8,233 nt of DNA from Bacillota bacterium. GTDB lineage: Bacteria; Bacillota; Clostridia; Acetivibrionales; DTU013. The DNA lies in NCBI GenBank assembly GCA_023415815.1, contig JAEZJL010000314.1, positions 1 to 8,233 of the forward strand, given 5' to 3'. The translations under genes and the position numbers were made by a program. The notes under the pieces are model-generated. The model was given only the letters and a program-made list of their open reading frames with translations, was not told the origin of the DNA and ran no database searches. Below are positions 1 through 6,644 of the stretch, piece by piece; within the stretch, counting starts at the first letter, position 1; the number at the start of each line of letters is the position of its first letter.

Positions 1-986
1 GGCCTGACGCGTTCCATGTTTATACCGTTGTCAACATCTCCGAAGCTCCAAGCTTCTTTCTTATTTAATGAATAGGCTTTATATCGGATACAAGGATAAA
101 TTTTTCCGTCAGCGCCTACAGCCATCATTTTTCCTGCGCCGCAGCTGGTTCTGTTCATATCATTTTTTGCATAGTACCTGCCTATAGACTCATCGAACAG
201 ACTGCAGTAGTACTTGTCGAAAAGCTGATTATCAAGAACATGGTCCGCCAGAGATTTTAGTTGTTCTTCAAAAATTTCGTCATCCCCGTCTTTCCAAACA
301 TCCTCAAACACGACATTGGCAGCAATATCGGTAATGCCGTTGTCCCAAAGGCTAATGATACTGTCTTTAAGAAGACCTAAATCGTCGCTCGCAAAAGTAA
401 CCTTGGTATTGCTGCTAAATTGAGATGTCCATAGCCCTAAGTTTTTGTAAATCTTATCATATGAGCCCTCACCGTTTGGAAAAATCCGCTGCAAATCATG
501 CTTTTCTTTTGTTCCGTCTACTGTAATTGATACCGAAAGCTTGTCATAATTTTTTGAAATATATTTCTGGACATCCAGGTTGGAATAATTTACGCCGTTT
601 GTGCAGATGTTTATTCGATAATTCCAGTACCAGTGATTATTAAGCTCAAATGCTTTAATTTTGAAGTAATCCGTAATCCTATCAATCAAATCGACTTCAA
701 TGAATGGTTCCCCGCCCATAAATTCAATGATTACCGCTTCGCTGCGCCTTATATCGGCAGTTAAGATATAATCAATAAATTTTTTAGCAACTTCAAAATC
801 CATCTTTTTGTTAGAGGATTTGTGTGATATGTAACAATACTTACACCGCAAGTTGCAGTCTTCCGTGACAACAAATGTTATTGTTTGAGCATCACCTTTT
901 TTCCAAGTTTCAATAAACTTGCCAACCTTATATCCGGAGCGCGCCAATTCTTTCATCTCCTTATTTAGTGTATTTGAATATTCCAA
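1..986 (-). CDS. Radical SAM/SPASM peptide maturase, C-terminus cut by window edge
   Basis: About 328 residues are visible (counted from the TTG at 986); the C-terminus lies beyond position 1. The sequence shows a radical SAM cluster motif CNLRCKYCY (Cys44, 48, 51) inside TFVVTEDC, a GGEP motif (91-94) for SAM binding, and a SPASM-type start, C282-X11-G-X4-C299 (ending GKIYPC), which would ligate an auxiliary 4Fe-4S cluster. By family knowledge this arrangement is typical of enzymes that install thioether or carbon cross-links in ribosomal peptides. The N-terminal motif resembles my recollection of maturases of the CXXX-repeat peptide type; that subfamily call is tentative. Start choice is open. 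TTG 986 has GAGGA 3 nt upstream and is the furthest in-frame start before a TGA. ATG 956 has AAGGAG with zero spacing. TTG 947 has the same AAGGAG at 9 nt. The partner peptide and any transporter would be expected upstream in the leader or to the left of the window. Confidence 0.85.
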   Translation of the reverse strand, partial: MEYSNTLNKEMKELARSGYKVGKFIETWKKGDAQTITFVVTEDCNLRCKYCYISHKSSNKKMDFEVAKKFIDYILTADIRRSEAVIIEFMGGEPFIEVDLIDRITDYFKIKAFELNNHWYWNYRINICTNGVNYSNLDVQKYISKNYDKLSVSITVDGTKEKHDLQRIFPNGEGSYDKIYKNLGLWTSQFSSNTKVTFASDDLGLLKDSIISLWDNGITDIAANVVFEDVWKDGDDEIFEEQLKSLADHVLDNQLFDKYYCSLFDESIGRYYAKNDMNRTSCGAGKMMAVGADGKIYPCIRYKAYSLNKKEAWSFGDVDNGINMERVR

Positions 987-1262
987 ATTTCCTCATATGT
1001 ACTTAAAAGTCATTAGCATTTGGCTGGATGAAAAGATGGATTAAAACAAAAATATGCCATAAAACATTACTCCTTGCCTTCATAGTACATTTAGGCCCTT
1101 CACCATAAATAGAATACATGTATAAATCTATTTTTATAAAATTCCTTTATAATACAATTTAACATCAAATTTATACATTTGTAAATATGTTCTTTTATAT
1201 TTTTTAAAAATTTTGTTATAATCTAGGTATATAATATAAAATATACATTTCGCAAGTCTCCT
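987..1262 (-). other. AT-rich leader/intergenic DNA upstream of the radical SAM gene
   Basis: This stretch is very AT-rich, especially 1120-1250, and holds no gene of ordinary length. On the minus strand, TATATT hexamers at 1233-1238 and 1240-1245 could be -10 elements, which would give a 5' leader of roughly 240 nt before the radical SAM start. No -35 element stands out. Besides the small ORF at 1013-1060 I recognise no riboswitch or hairpin of note. Confidence 0.4.
1013..1060 (-). CDS. Possible 15-aa Cys-containing small ORF upstream of the radical SAM gene
   Basis: The ORF reads MAYFCFNPSFHPAKC and then TAA. AAGGAG (1070-1075) lies 9 nt before its ATG, good spacing. The stop lies 26 nt before the furthest candidate start (986) of the radical SAM gene, so the two would be co-transcribed. 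It has two cysteines (residues 5 and 15), three Phe and two Pro, a composition that could suit a cross-linked peptide. It is too short to carry the usual RiPP leader and could equally be a regulatory leader peptide or chance. An overlapping 38-codon frame (1003-1119) lacks a ribosome binding site. There is no homology evidence either way. Confidence 0.22.
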   Translation of the reverse strand: MAYFCFNPSFHPAKC

Positions 1263-1278
1263 CTTGATTTATATCAAG
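1263..1278. promoter_or_regulatory. FNR/CRP-type palindrome TTGAT-N4-ATCAA
   Basis: CTTGATTTATATCAAG has 6-bp inverted arms around TTAT, and positions 1264-1277 match the classical FNR consensus TTGATNNNNATCAA at every specified base. It sits between the nrdJ terminator and the radical SAM leader. Its centre (1270.5) would be about 38 to 45 bp upstream of the transcription start implied by the TATATT candidates, near the class II activator position but not exactly -41.5. Binding by a CRP/FNR-family oxygen or redox regulator is an inference; a short chance palindrome in AT-rich DNA is possible. Confidence 0.4.
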
Positions 1279-1302
1279 AACATCAAAAACAGGGATTGCG
1301 AC

Positions 1303-1350
1303 AAAAATAAACAGCCTGGGTTGAATAGAAGCTCGAACCCAAGCTGTTTA
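1303..1350 (-). terminator. Rho-independent terminator after nrdJ
   Basis: The arms 1308-1322 and 1336-1350 form a 15-bp stem with one mismatch (taaacagcctgggtt against its complement) around a 13-nt loop. On the minus strand the stem runs directly into ATTTTTGT. It lies about 94 nt beyond the nrdJ stop codon and should separate nrdJ from the radical SAM transcription unit. Confidence 0.85.
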
Positions 1351-1443
1351 GATTGGCTTTTAATTTATCGCTATCCGTATTATGGAGTGCAGATCATATT
1401 TTACTCCGGTCTAAGACGAAATAATCGACAATATTCGAAGGAA

Positions 1444-4400
1444 TCACCCGCACTTGCTGAAGCCGCAGTGCCTGCATATGACGCAGCCGCCCTCGTGCTC
1501 GACGCTTTTGCCGCATTCGGGGCATTTGGTGATTTTGGCGGCATTCACTTCATCGAAGCCGTTTCCCGGTATATCCTTTTCGGGGTTCATGCAGTCGTCC
1601 TTCATGGAGCAGACGGAGCATTCCGCGTCGCATCTGGCGGTCGGCCTCGGAGCATTTTCAGCGCTCAGGCCGTTGATCTCCTCCTCGTGGCTTTCCCCGT
1701 TGTGGTTTCCGTTGCCGTTCTGGAGCTTGAGGACCTTTTCGATGAGCCTGCCTATAGCGTCCGGACAGGACATGACCTTCAGGTCCTTCTGCCTGATGGT
1801 CGAGGGGCATCGGATGCCCTTCAGCTGTTCGACGATGGATTTGGCGTCAATACCGGACCTCAGCGCTATCGACACAAGACGGCTTGTGGCTTCGGACTGC
1901 GACGGGCAGCCGCCTGCGCGGCCTGTATTAGTGAATACCTCGCAGATGCCGTGTTCATCGTAGTTGACCGTTATATAAAGGTTTCCGCAGCCTATTTTGA
2001 CCTTTTCTGTAAAGCCGGTCGTTATATCCGGTCTCGGCCTGGGCGCGATTTTTGCATTCTTCTGATCCGGCGCTTTTTCATCGTCGTTTTTTGCATCCTC
2101 CTTGCCCTTTACCGCGCCGATATTCAGGACCTGCATGTCGCGGCTTCCGTCCCTGTAAATGGTTACGCCCTTGCAGTTAGTCCTGTATGCAAGCTCAAAG
2201 ACATCCCTGACATCGTCCCTGGTCGCCTCATGGCTCAGGTTCACGGTCTTGGAAACCGCGTTGTCGGTGTGTTTCTGGAAGGATGCCTGCATCCTGACAT
2301 GCCATTCGGGGGATATGTCGTGCGCCGTCACAAATACGTTCTGGACGGATTTCGGTATCTCGGGGAAATCCCGTATCGTGCCCTTCTTTGCTATACGCCG
2401 CATGAGGTCGTCGGTATAGAAGCCGTCGATAGTGGCTATCTGCCTGAAGAGCGGGTTGACCTCGATCAGCTCGTCGTTATCCATGACGTTCCTGATATAT
2501 GAAATCGCAAAAAGCGGCTCGATACCGCTGGAGCAGCCGGCGATTATGCTCAGGGTCCCCGTAGGCGCGATCGTCGTCGTTGTTGCGTTGCGCACTTTCA
2601 GGCCGAGCTCCTTATAGACACTTTTATCGAAGAAGGGGAAGACACCCTTTTTCTTTGCAAGCTCTATTGATTCCTTCCGGGCTTCCTCTTGTATAAAATG
2701 CATCAGCTTTTCGGAAAGGGCTATGGCCTTCTGAGAATTGTACGAAACATTCAGCTTGCAGAGCATATCCGCCCAACCCATGACCCCCAGGCCGATCTTC
2801 CTAGTGCCCCTGGTCATTTCATCGATTTGCGGCAGCGGATATTTGTTGACGTCGATCACATTGTCCAGAAAATGTACAGCCTTGCGCACAACTGAACCAA
2901 GTCTGTCATAATCCACATCGGTCTTTCCGCCGTTGTTTTTGATCATCAGGCTGAGGTTTATGGAGCCGAGGTTGCACGCCTCATACGGCAGCAACGGCTG
3001 TTCACCGCAATTATGAATGTATATGCCGTTTGCGTCAAAAGCGTTTATCCCCGGCACCTGTACGTCAAATACCTCGCGTTCTCCCACTGGGACTATATCC
3101 GTCACTTCAGCAAGGAAACGCTCTCTGTTAAGGCTGCGCTTGTAATTGCCCAGGCCATTTTTAAGCCTGCTTTGTTTTTTACCGCTGTTGAAGCCGATTA
3201 TCTCAGAAAAATGGAAGAGGTTGTCCTGGGATATAACCAGCTCATGCCCGGGCTGTACCGGGTATTCTTTGTGGCCGCCTTTACCGTCGGGCATGGATTT
3301 CATCCCCCGGCCTTTGCGGTCAGTATAAATGGTCGAAACGATACCAAGCCTGTGCAGCATGCGCTGAACGGTTTTAAGGCACTCAGGATCATTTTGCCAG
3401 AGCCGTACAGACAGTCCCTTGCTCTGTGACCCTATGACAGTTCCGTCCGTGTCAAACATACCTTTTAAGAAGCCCACATGGAAATCATAACCTGTCTTTT
3501 CAACTTCAGAAGTTATCTTCTTATCTCCGGGCATTATATTATATTCAAAGGCCAAATCCCTTAATGCAGCCAGACGCAGACGGTTCTCCCGCCTTCCTTC
3601 GATAACGGTCTGAAAGCCTCTGAAATCCTCCCTGTGCGGCAGGGTATACGCAGCGTCGCCTGCGGCTTTCATCAGCTCCTGCGCTTCTTCGCCGCTTCCC
3701 CAGACACTGATAACGCCGCCTTCCTTTTTCAAGGTGCCGTCGCCGATCAGCATCCCGAGCAAATAGCCCTCATTATAGCTGCCTTTCCCCTCCCATTTCA
3801 ATCCCCTGTTATTGGACAGGACGATTTGATCACCGGGCCTTAAATCACCCGCAGCCTTCCATTGCTCGTCTATACTGAAGCGCGTGACGCATTTCGCAGT
3901 CCTGACCTTGTGGTCGCCAGTCAATACCAGCTCATAACCGCGATCGGTGACGAGCTTTATAACCTTTTTTACGCCTGTCTTGAAAAAGCCTTTTGCGTCG
4001 GTTTTATGATATGCCCCGTTCAAGGCAAGGAATTCCTCTTTGCCCAGCATGTCGCAAACCTGTGCCGGACCGTCCTTTGTGAGTACCCAGGAATCGCCCG
4101 TGATGCACGGATTCGTGCTCTCGATCGCGCCGAGCCCGGGCGTGACATTGTCCTTGTTCAGCCTGTCAATGAATATAATGCCGGGTTCGCCGTTATTCCA
4201 CGCATTGTCCACAATGAGGCCGAATACCTCTCTTGCGTTCTCCTTGCGGACAAGCTGCTTCGTCTTCGGGTCAATAATGTCATAGCTGCCGTCGCTCTCG
4301 ACAGCCTCCATAAAATCTTCGGTAATGGCGACGCTTATATTGAAATTCGTTATATCCTTGTTATCCTGCTTGCAGGTTATGAACTCGCGTATATCCGGGT

Positions 4401-4917
4401 GGTCGACCCTGAGGATGCCCATATTGGCTCCTCTTCTCGTGCCCCCCTGCTTGACGGCCTCCGTTGCGGAATTGAACACCTTCATAAAGCTTATGGGGCC
4501 GCTGGCAACCCCTCCCGTGGAATTGACGGTCGCACCCTTCGGCCTGAGCCTGGAAAAGCTGAAGCCGGTCCCGCCCCCGCTTTTATGGATGAGGGCGGCG
4601 TCTTTTATGGATTCGAATATGCCCTCCATCGTATCCTCAACCGGCAGGACGAAACAGGCGCTCAGCTGTCCGAGCGGTCTCCCGGCGTTCATGAGCGTCG
4701 GCGAATTCGGCAGGAATTCGAGATTTGTCATCAATTCATAAAATTCTTTTTCGATCGCCTGCAGTTCGGAAGCTGTGGAATAATCCGAATCGGCCTCCGC
4801 AATAGCCTTGGCCACTCTTTTGAACATCCCCTCGGGATTTTCCAGAAGTTTACCAGTTTCATCCTTCGTCAAGTACCTCTTTTCAAGGACCTTCACTGCG
4901 TTTTCCGACAGGTTCAT
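1444..4917 (-). CDS. nrdJ: Adenosylcobalamin-dependent class II ribonucleotide reductase with intein
   Basis: The precursor has 1157 aa; removing the intein (271-636) leaves 791 aa. The mature enzyme reduces ribonucleotides to deoxyribonucleotides in the cytoplasm, using a B12-generated thiyl radical, so it needs no oxygen. Visible landmarks are redox Cys88 (LSACF); the joined active-site motif N269-P270-C637-G-E639, where C637 is the radical cysteine; the partner redox cysteine C648 in EACNLGS; and APTGTLS (784-790). A TSCPD-type domain follows at about 967-1065, and a Cys-rich C-terminus at 1096-1156 has several CxxC pairs ending in SKCG, probably a zinc ribbon plus the swinging redox cysteines that re-reduce the active site. 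The layout matches the long NrdJ_Z type (Thermotoga-like). The start is supported by AAGGAGG (4925-4931) 7 nt upstream of the ATG. NrdR-like boxes overlap the promoter. The gene appears monocistronic. Confidence 0.96.
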   Translation of the reverse strand: MNLSENAVKVLEKRYLTKDETGKLLENPEGMFKRVAKAIAEADSDYSTASELQAIEKEFYELMTNLEFLPNSPTLMNAGRPLGQLSACFVLPVEDTMEGIFESIKDAALIHKSGGGTGFSFSRLRPKGATVNSTGGVASGPISFMKVFNSATEAVKQGGTRRGANMGILRVDHPDIREFITCKQDNKDITNFNISVAITEDFMEAVESDGSYDIIDPKTKQLVRKENAREVFGLIVDNAWNNGEPGIIFIDRLNKDNVTPGLGAIESTNPCITGDSWVLTKDGPAQVCDMLGKEEFLALNGAYHKTDAKGFFKTGVKKVIKLVTDRGYELVLTGDHKVRTAKCVTRFSIDEQWKAAGDLRPGDQIVLSNNRGLKWEGKGSYNEGYLLGMLIGDGTLKKEGGVISVWGSGEEAQELMKAAGDAAYTLPHREDFRGFQTVIEGRRENRLRLAALRDLAFEYNIMPGDKKITSEVEKTGYDFHVGFLKGMFDTDGTVIGSQSKGLSVRLWQNDPECLKTVQRMLHRLGIVSTIYTDRKGRGMKSMPDGKGGHKEYPVQPGHELVISQDNLFHFSEIIGFNSGKKQSRLKNGLGNYKRSLNRERFLAEVTDIVPVGEREVFDVQVPGINAFDANGIYIHNCGEQPLLPYEACNLGSINLSLMIKNNGGKTDVDYDRLGSVVRKAVHFLDNVIDVNKYPLPQIDEMTRGTRKIGLGVMGWADMLCKLNVSYNSQKAIALSEKLMHFIQEEARKESIELAKKKGVFPFFDKSVYKELGLKVRNATTTTIAPTGTLSIIAGCSSGIEPLFAISYIRNVMDNDELIEVNPLFRQIATIDGFYTDDLMRRIAKKGTIRDFPEIPKSVQNVFVTAHDISPEWHVRMQASFQKHTDNAVSKTVNLSHEATRDDVRDVFELAYRTNCKGVTIYRDGSRDMQVLNIGAVKGKEDAKNDDEKAPDQKNAKIAPRPRPDITTGFTEKVKIGCGNLYITVNYDEHGICEVFTNTGRAGGCPSQSEATSRLVSIALRSGIDAKSIVEQLKGIRCPSTIRQKDLKVMSCPDAIGRLIEKVLKLQNGNGNHNGESHEEEINGLSAENAPRPTARCDAECSVCSMKDDCMNPEKDIPGNGFDEVNAAKITKCPECGKSVEHEGGCVICRHCGFSKCG
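3010..4107 (-). mobile_element. In-frame LAGLIDADG intein inside nrdJ
   Basis: Residues 271-636 of the precursor (366 aa) interrupt the NPCGE active-site motif. The N-terminal splicing block begins at Cys271 (CITGDSW). Block B has the TxxH motif (T333-G-D-H336). The C-terminal block reads EVFDVQVPG onward and ends GIYIH635-N636, followed by extein Cys637. These are all the residues a class 1 intein needs. Two LAGLIDADG-type helices, LLGMLIGDG (386-394) and FLKGMFDTDG (483-492), retain aspartates D393 and D491, so the homing endonuclease could be active and copy the intein into empty nrdJ alleles. Without splicing the reductase would be dead, because the insertion separates N269-P270 from the radical cysteine. 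The reading frame is intact throughout. Confidence 0.96.
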
Positions 4918-4940
4918 AAAACAGCCTCCTTGAATCTAAA

Positions 4941-4956
4941 TCACTATATTTAGTAT
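4941..4956. promoter_or_regulatory. NrdR-like box, promoter-distal
   Basis: TCACTATATTTAGTAT (plus strand) matches the NrdR consensus acaCwAtATaTwGtgt at 13 of 16 positions, including the CwA and GT anchors, and matches as well on the other strand. It lies in the nrdJ 5' untranslated region, exactly 31 bp (three helical turns) from a second box at 4972. Paired spacing of this kind is characteristic of NrdR, the ATP/dATP-sensing repressor of ribonucleotide reductase genes. Confidence 0.75.
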
Positions 4957-4971
4957 GTATTATTTTTCCTG

Positions 4972-4987
4972 GCACCGTATATTGTAT
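4972..4987. promoter_or_regulatory. NrdR-like box overlapping the nrdJ -10 element
   Basis: GCACCGTATATTGTAT matches the NrdR consensus at 12 of 16 positions, weaker than its partner at 4941, but is offset from it by exactly 31 bp. It covers the predicted -10 hexamer, so NrdR binding would block RNA polymerase directly. Confidence 0.65.
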
Positions 4988-5008
4988 CATTTCTGCCCTA
5001 CAAGTCAA
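4981..5008 (-). promoter_or_regulatory. Sigma-A type promoter of nrdJ
   Basis: On the minus strand, TTGACT (5003-5008, 5/6 to consensus) and TACAAT (4981-4986, 5/6) are separated by 16 bp. The transcription start would fall near 4974, giving a leader of about 57 nt that has no room for a cobalamin riboswitch. Confidence 0.7.
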
Positions 5009-5100
5009 TAAGCAAGAAGTAAAAATTAATTAGTAATTAAGTCCTATTGTGTTTGTGTAAAATCTGTGCTAAATATAAAAAAATACAAAACCACTGTCTT

Positions 5101-5137
5101 AAAATGTCAAAAGGGAGAATGGATTTACCATTCTCCC
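5101..5137 (-). terminator. Rho-independent terminator of the DUF4015 lipoprotein gene
   Basis: A perfect 10-bp stem (gggagaatgg, 5113-5122, with 5128-5137) closes a 5-nt loop. On the minus strand it is followed by TTTTGACATTTT. It begins 20 bases after the stop codon at 5157-5159 and insulates nrdJ from upstream transcription. Confidence 0.85.
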
Positions 5138-5156
5138 CCGTCTGGTTCAAGCTCAT

Positions 5157-6428
5157 TTATTCCTTAAGCAGTCCCGCCTCGTCATAAGTGTTAAGTGCAT
5201 CCCACAGTATCCACTGTTCGTAGCCGGCGTCATAAACCGCCTTTATCTGCTGCCTGACCTGTTCGGGCCCGTAAGTCTGGTAATAGCCCTTGCGCAGCCA
5301 GGAAGCGGTAAAATCCTGGATATACGGCCTCACTCCGGCATTATAGCCCTCGACCTTGGATATCCTGCCCTTTGCTTTGGCAAGGGTATTGTAAACCACA
5401 TTGTACGGGTCCAGGTCGGGCTTCGGGAAGGTCACCTTGTTGACGATCTGTCCGCTTGCGTAATGCGAAGGATAGGCCATAGGAGATATATAATCGATGT
5501 TTTTGCCGATACTCTCAAGATTCTGCCCAATGTTTTCCGTATCGCCGGGGCTTTCGCAGATGATGCCGAAAACATCCGCCGAAAGCACAACTCCGGGAAG
5601 CTCCTTCCGAGCGTAGTCAAGAAAATCGTTGATTGCCTTGTCCCTCGGCTCGGTATAAGCCGTAAAGTCCATATACTGCTTCGGGCCGTCGTTTGCAAAC
5701 CTGATATAGTCGAACTGGATTTCATCAAACCCCTTGTTTGCGGCTTCCCTGGCAATATCTATGAGATAGGACCACGAACCCTTTTCATACGGATTGAGCC
5801 AGGTTATCATCTTGCCGTCCGTGTTCTTGGTCTTGTACAGGCCGCCTCTTTTGTCCTTTATGGCAAGCTCCGGCTTTTTGGAGGACAGGATGGTGTCCTT
5901 GAAGCACACGATTCTGCCGATAACATGGATGCCGTTGTCATGGAATGCCTTCAAAACCTTGTCGGCGTCATACTTCTTCATCCAGCCGCCCACCTCCCTG
6001 ACCTCAGGGACCTGCGACTCATAGCCCACATAGCCGTCGTCGTCCTTTATATCCACTACATAAGAGTTCAATTCGGTATTTTTTGCAAGCTCTATGAAAT
6101 GCTCCAGCTTTTTGGTGCTGGACACAGTCCAGCCCGTCAGGTACAGCGCCTTTACTTTTATGTCGTCTGCAGCCGGCTTGACGTCAGGTACGTCCGAAGC
6201 TCCGGGATCGTTTGCCGTATTTTCGGCTTCAACGGTATCCGGCGCTGCGGTATTGGCATTATCGGCCGTGTCAGTTTCGGCGGCATTACCGGCGGTATCC
6301 CCGGAAGCCGTACTCTCCGGCGGTTTCGCCAGTGAAAGCTTGCTGCTCGCACAGCCTGTTAAAAACATGGAACTGGATAGAAAAAGTGTTGCAACAATTG
6401 CCGTGAACCTTAAAAAGCCTTTACCCAT
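5157..6428 (-). CDS. DUF4015 putative glycoside hydrolase, lipoprotein
   Basis: This 423-aa protein starts with a lipoprotein signal peptide whose lipobox is LTGC (Cys26), so it should be lipid-anchored outside the membrane. Residues ~35-90 form an Ala/Thr/Asp/Glu/Pro-rich linker. Residues ~91-423 match the DUF4015 putative glycosyl hydrolase family: KALYLTGW near the domain start, VVDIKDDDG (124-132), FDEIQFDYIRF (234-244), SADVFG (283-288), YISPMAYPSHY (313-323) and WILWD (406-410). Acidic residues in the FDEIQFD segment lie at the end of a probable TIM-barrel strand and are plausible active-site residues; substrate and activity are not established. It is a tandem paralog of the gene at 6645-7949, sharing for instance VRQQIKAVYDAGYE. 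The ATG has GGAGG (6436-6440) 7 nt upstream. It has its own promoter and terminator, so it is probably monocistronic. Assignment to a cell-wall or exopolysaccharide glycan is inference. Confidence 0.88.
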   Translation of the reverse strand: MGKGFLRFTAIVATLFLSSSMFLTGCASSKLSLAKPPESTASGDTAGNAAETDTADNANTAAPDTVEAENTANDPGASDVPDVKPAADDIKVKALYLTGWTVSSTKKLEHFIELAKNTELNSYVVDIKDDDGYVGYESQVPEVREVGGWMKKYDADKVLKAFHDNGIHVIGRIVCFKDTILSSKKPELAIKDKRGGLYKTKNTDGKMITWLNPYEKGSWSYLIDIAREAANKGFDEIQFDYIRFANDGPKQYMDFTAYTEPRDKAINDFLDYARKELPGVVLSADVFGIICESPGDTENIGQNLESIGKNIDYISPMAYPSHYASGQIVNKVTFPKPDLDPYNVVYNTLAKAKGRISKVEGYNAGVRPYIQDFTASWLRKGYYQTYGPEQVRQQIKAVYDAGYEQWILWDALNTYDEAGLLKE

Positions 6429-6490
6429 GATGACCCCTCCGCCCGGAAATTTAACTTTTGTAAAATAAATATGACAGTCGAGAATATTTT

Positions 6491-6505
6491 ATGTATACTG
6501 TACAT
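6491..6505. promoter_or_regulatory. Possible operator palindrome at the lipoprotein gene start site
   Basis: ATGTATACTGTACAT has perfect 5-bp inverted arms (ATGTA / TACAT) around 5 bp. It overlaps the transcription start expected from the promoter at 6510-6538, where a repressor would act. No regulator family is indicated, and AT-rich DNA makes chance palindromes common. Confidence 0.25.
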
Positions 6506-6509
6506 TTTT

Positions 6510-6538
6510 ATTATAGGTATTTATTAGACATGTGTCAT
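6510..6538 (-). promoter_or_regulatory. Sigma-A type promoter of the DUF4015 lipoprotein gene
   Basis: The minus strand carries ATGACA (6533-6538, 5/6 to TTGACA) and a perfect TATAAT (6510-6515) with 17-bp spacing. The start site would be near 6503, giving a leader of about 75 nt. This suggests separate expression from the upstream paralog. Confidence 0.7.
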
Positions 6539-6555
6539 AGGAAATTCGTTCCTGA

Positions 6556-6595
6556 CAAAATCTTAAAAAAAGGTTAAAAAAGTCCCTCTTTTTTT
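6556..6595 (-). terminator. Weak A/T-rich terminator candidate after the 434-aa gene
   Basis: On the minus strand a 7-bp A/T-rich stem (6576-6582 with 6588-6595) is followed by further T runs. The stem contains a single G-C pair, so termination may be inefficient and the downstream paralog may receive some read-through. No better hairpin lies between the two DUF4015 genes. Confidence 0.3.
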
Positions 6596-6644
6596 CAATC
6601 AAGACAGATTTTATTATAAGATTCGACGGCGGAATTTACTGAAG

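Noticed and set aside
961..996. 11-codon minus-strand ORF MRKFGIFKYTK overlapping the maturase start
   Set aside because: No Shine-Dalgarno sequence, very short, and it overlaps the possible TTG start of the radical SAM gene in another frame.
1003..1119. 38-codon minus-strand frame (begins MYSIYGEGPKC) upstream of the radical SAM gene
   Set aside because: No ribosome binding site near its ATG; its hydrophobic tail is typical of translated AT-rich DNA. The overlapping 15-codon ORF has the better initiation signal.
1264..2502. Long plus-strand open frame (412 codons) antisense to nrdJ
   Set aside because: It lies almost wholly opposite the well-supported nrdJ coding frame, starts within the intergenic terminator region without a ribosome binding site, and shows no recognisable domain. 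It is a mirror of nrdJ codon bias.
3862..4953. Plus-strand open frame (363 codons) opposite the N-terminal part of nrdJ
   Set aside because: It overlaps the confident minus-strand reductase and intein, has no family motif or clear ribosome binding site, and ends in the nrdJ promoter region.
4918..4980. Cobalamin riboswitch before the B12-dependent reductase
   Set aside because: The predicted leader is only about 57 nt and has no B12-box-like sequence or extended fold.
5070..5092. Third NrdR-like sequence (GTGCTAAATATAAAAA)
   Set aside because: Only the left half and centre match; the right half lacks the GT anchor, and it lies far from the paired boxes with no helical phasing.
5463..6335. 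Plus-strand open frame (290 codons) opposite the DUF4015 lipoprotein gene
   Set aside because: The minus-strand frame has a signal peptide, lipobox, domain motifs, RBS, promoter and terminator; the plus frame has none of these.
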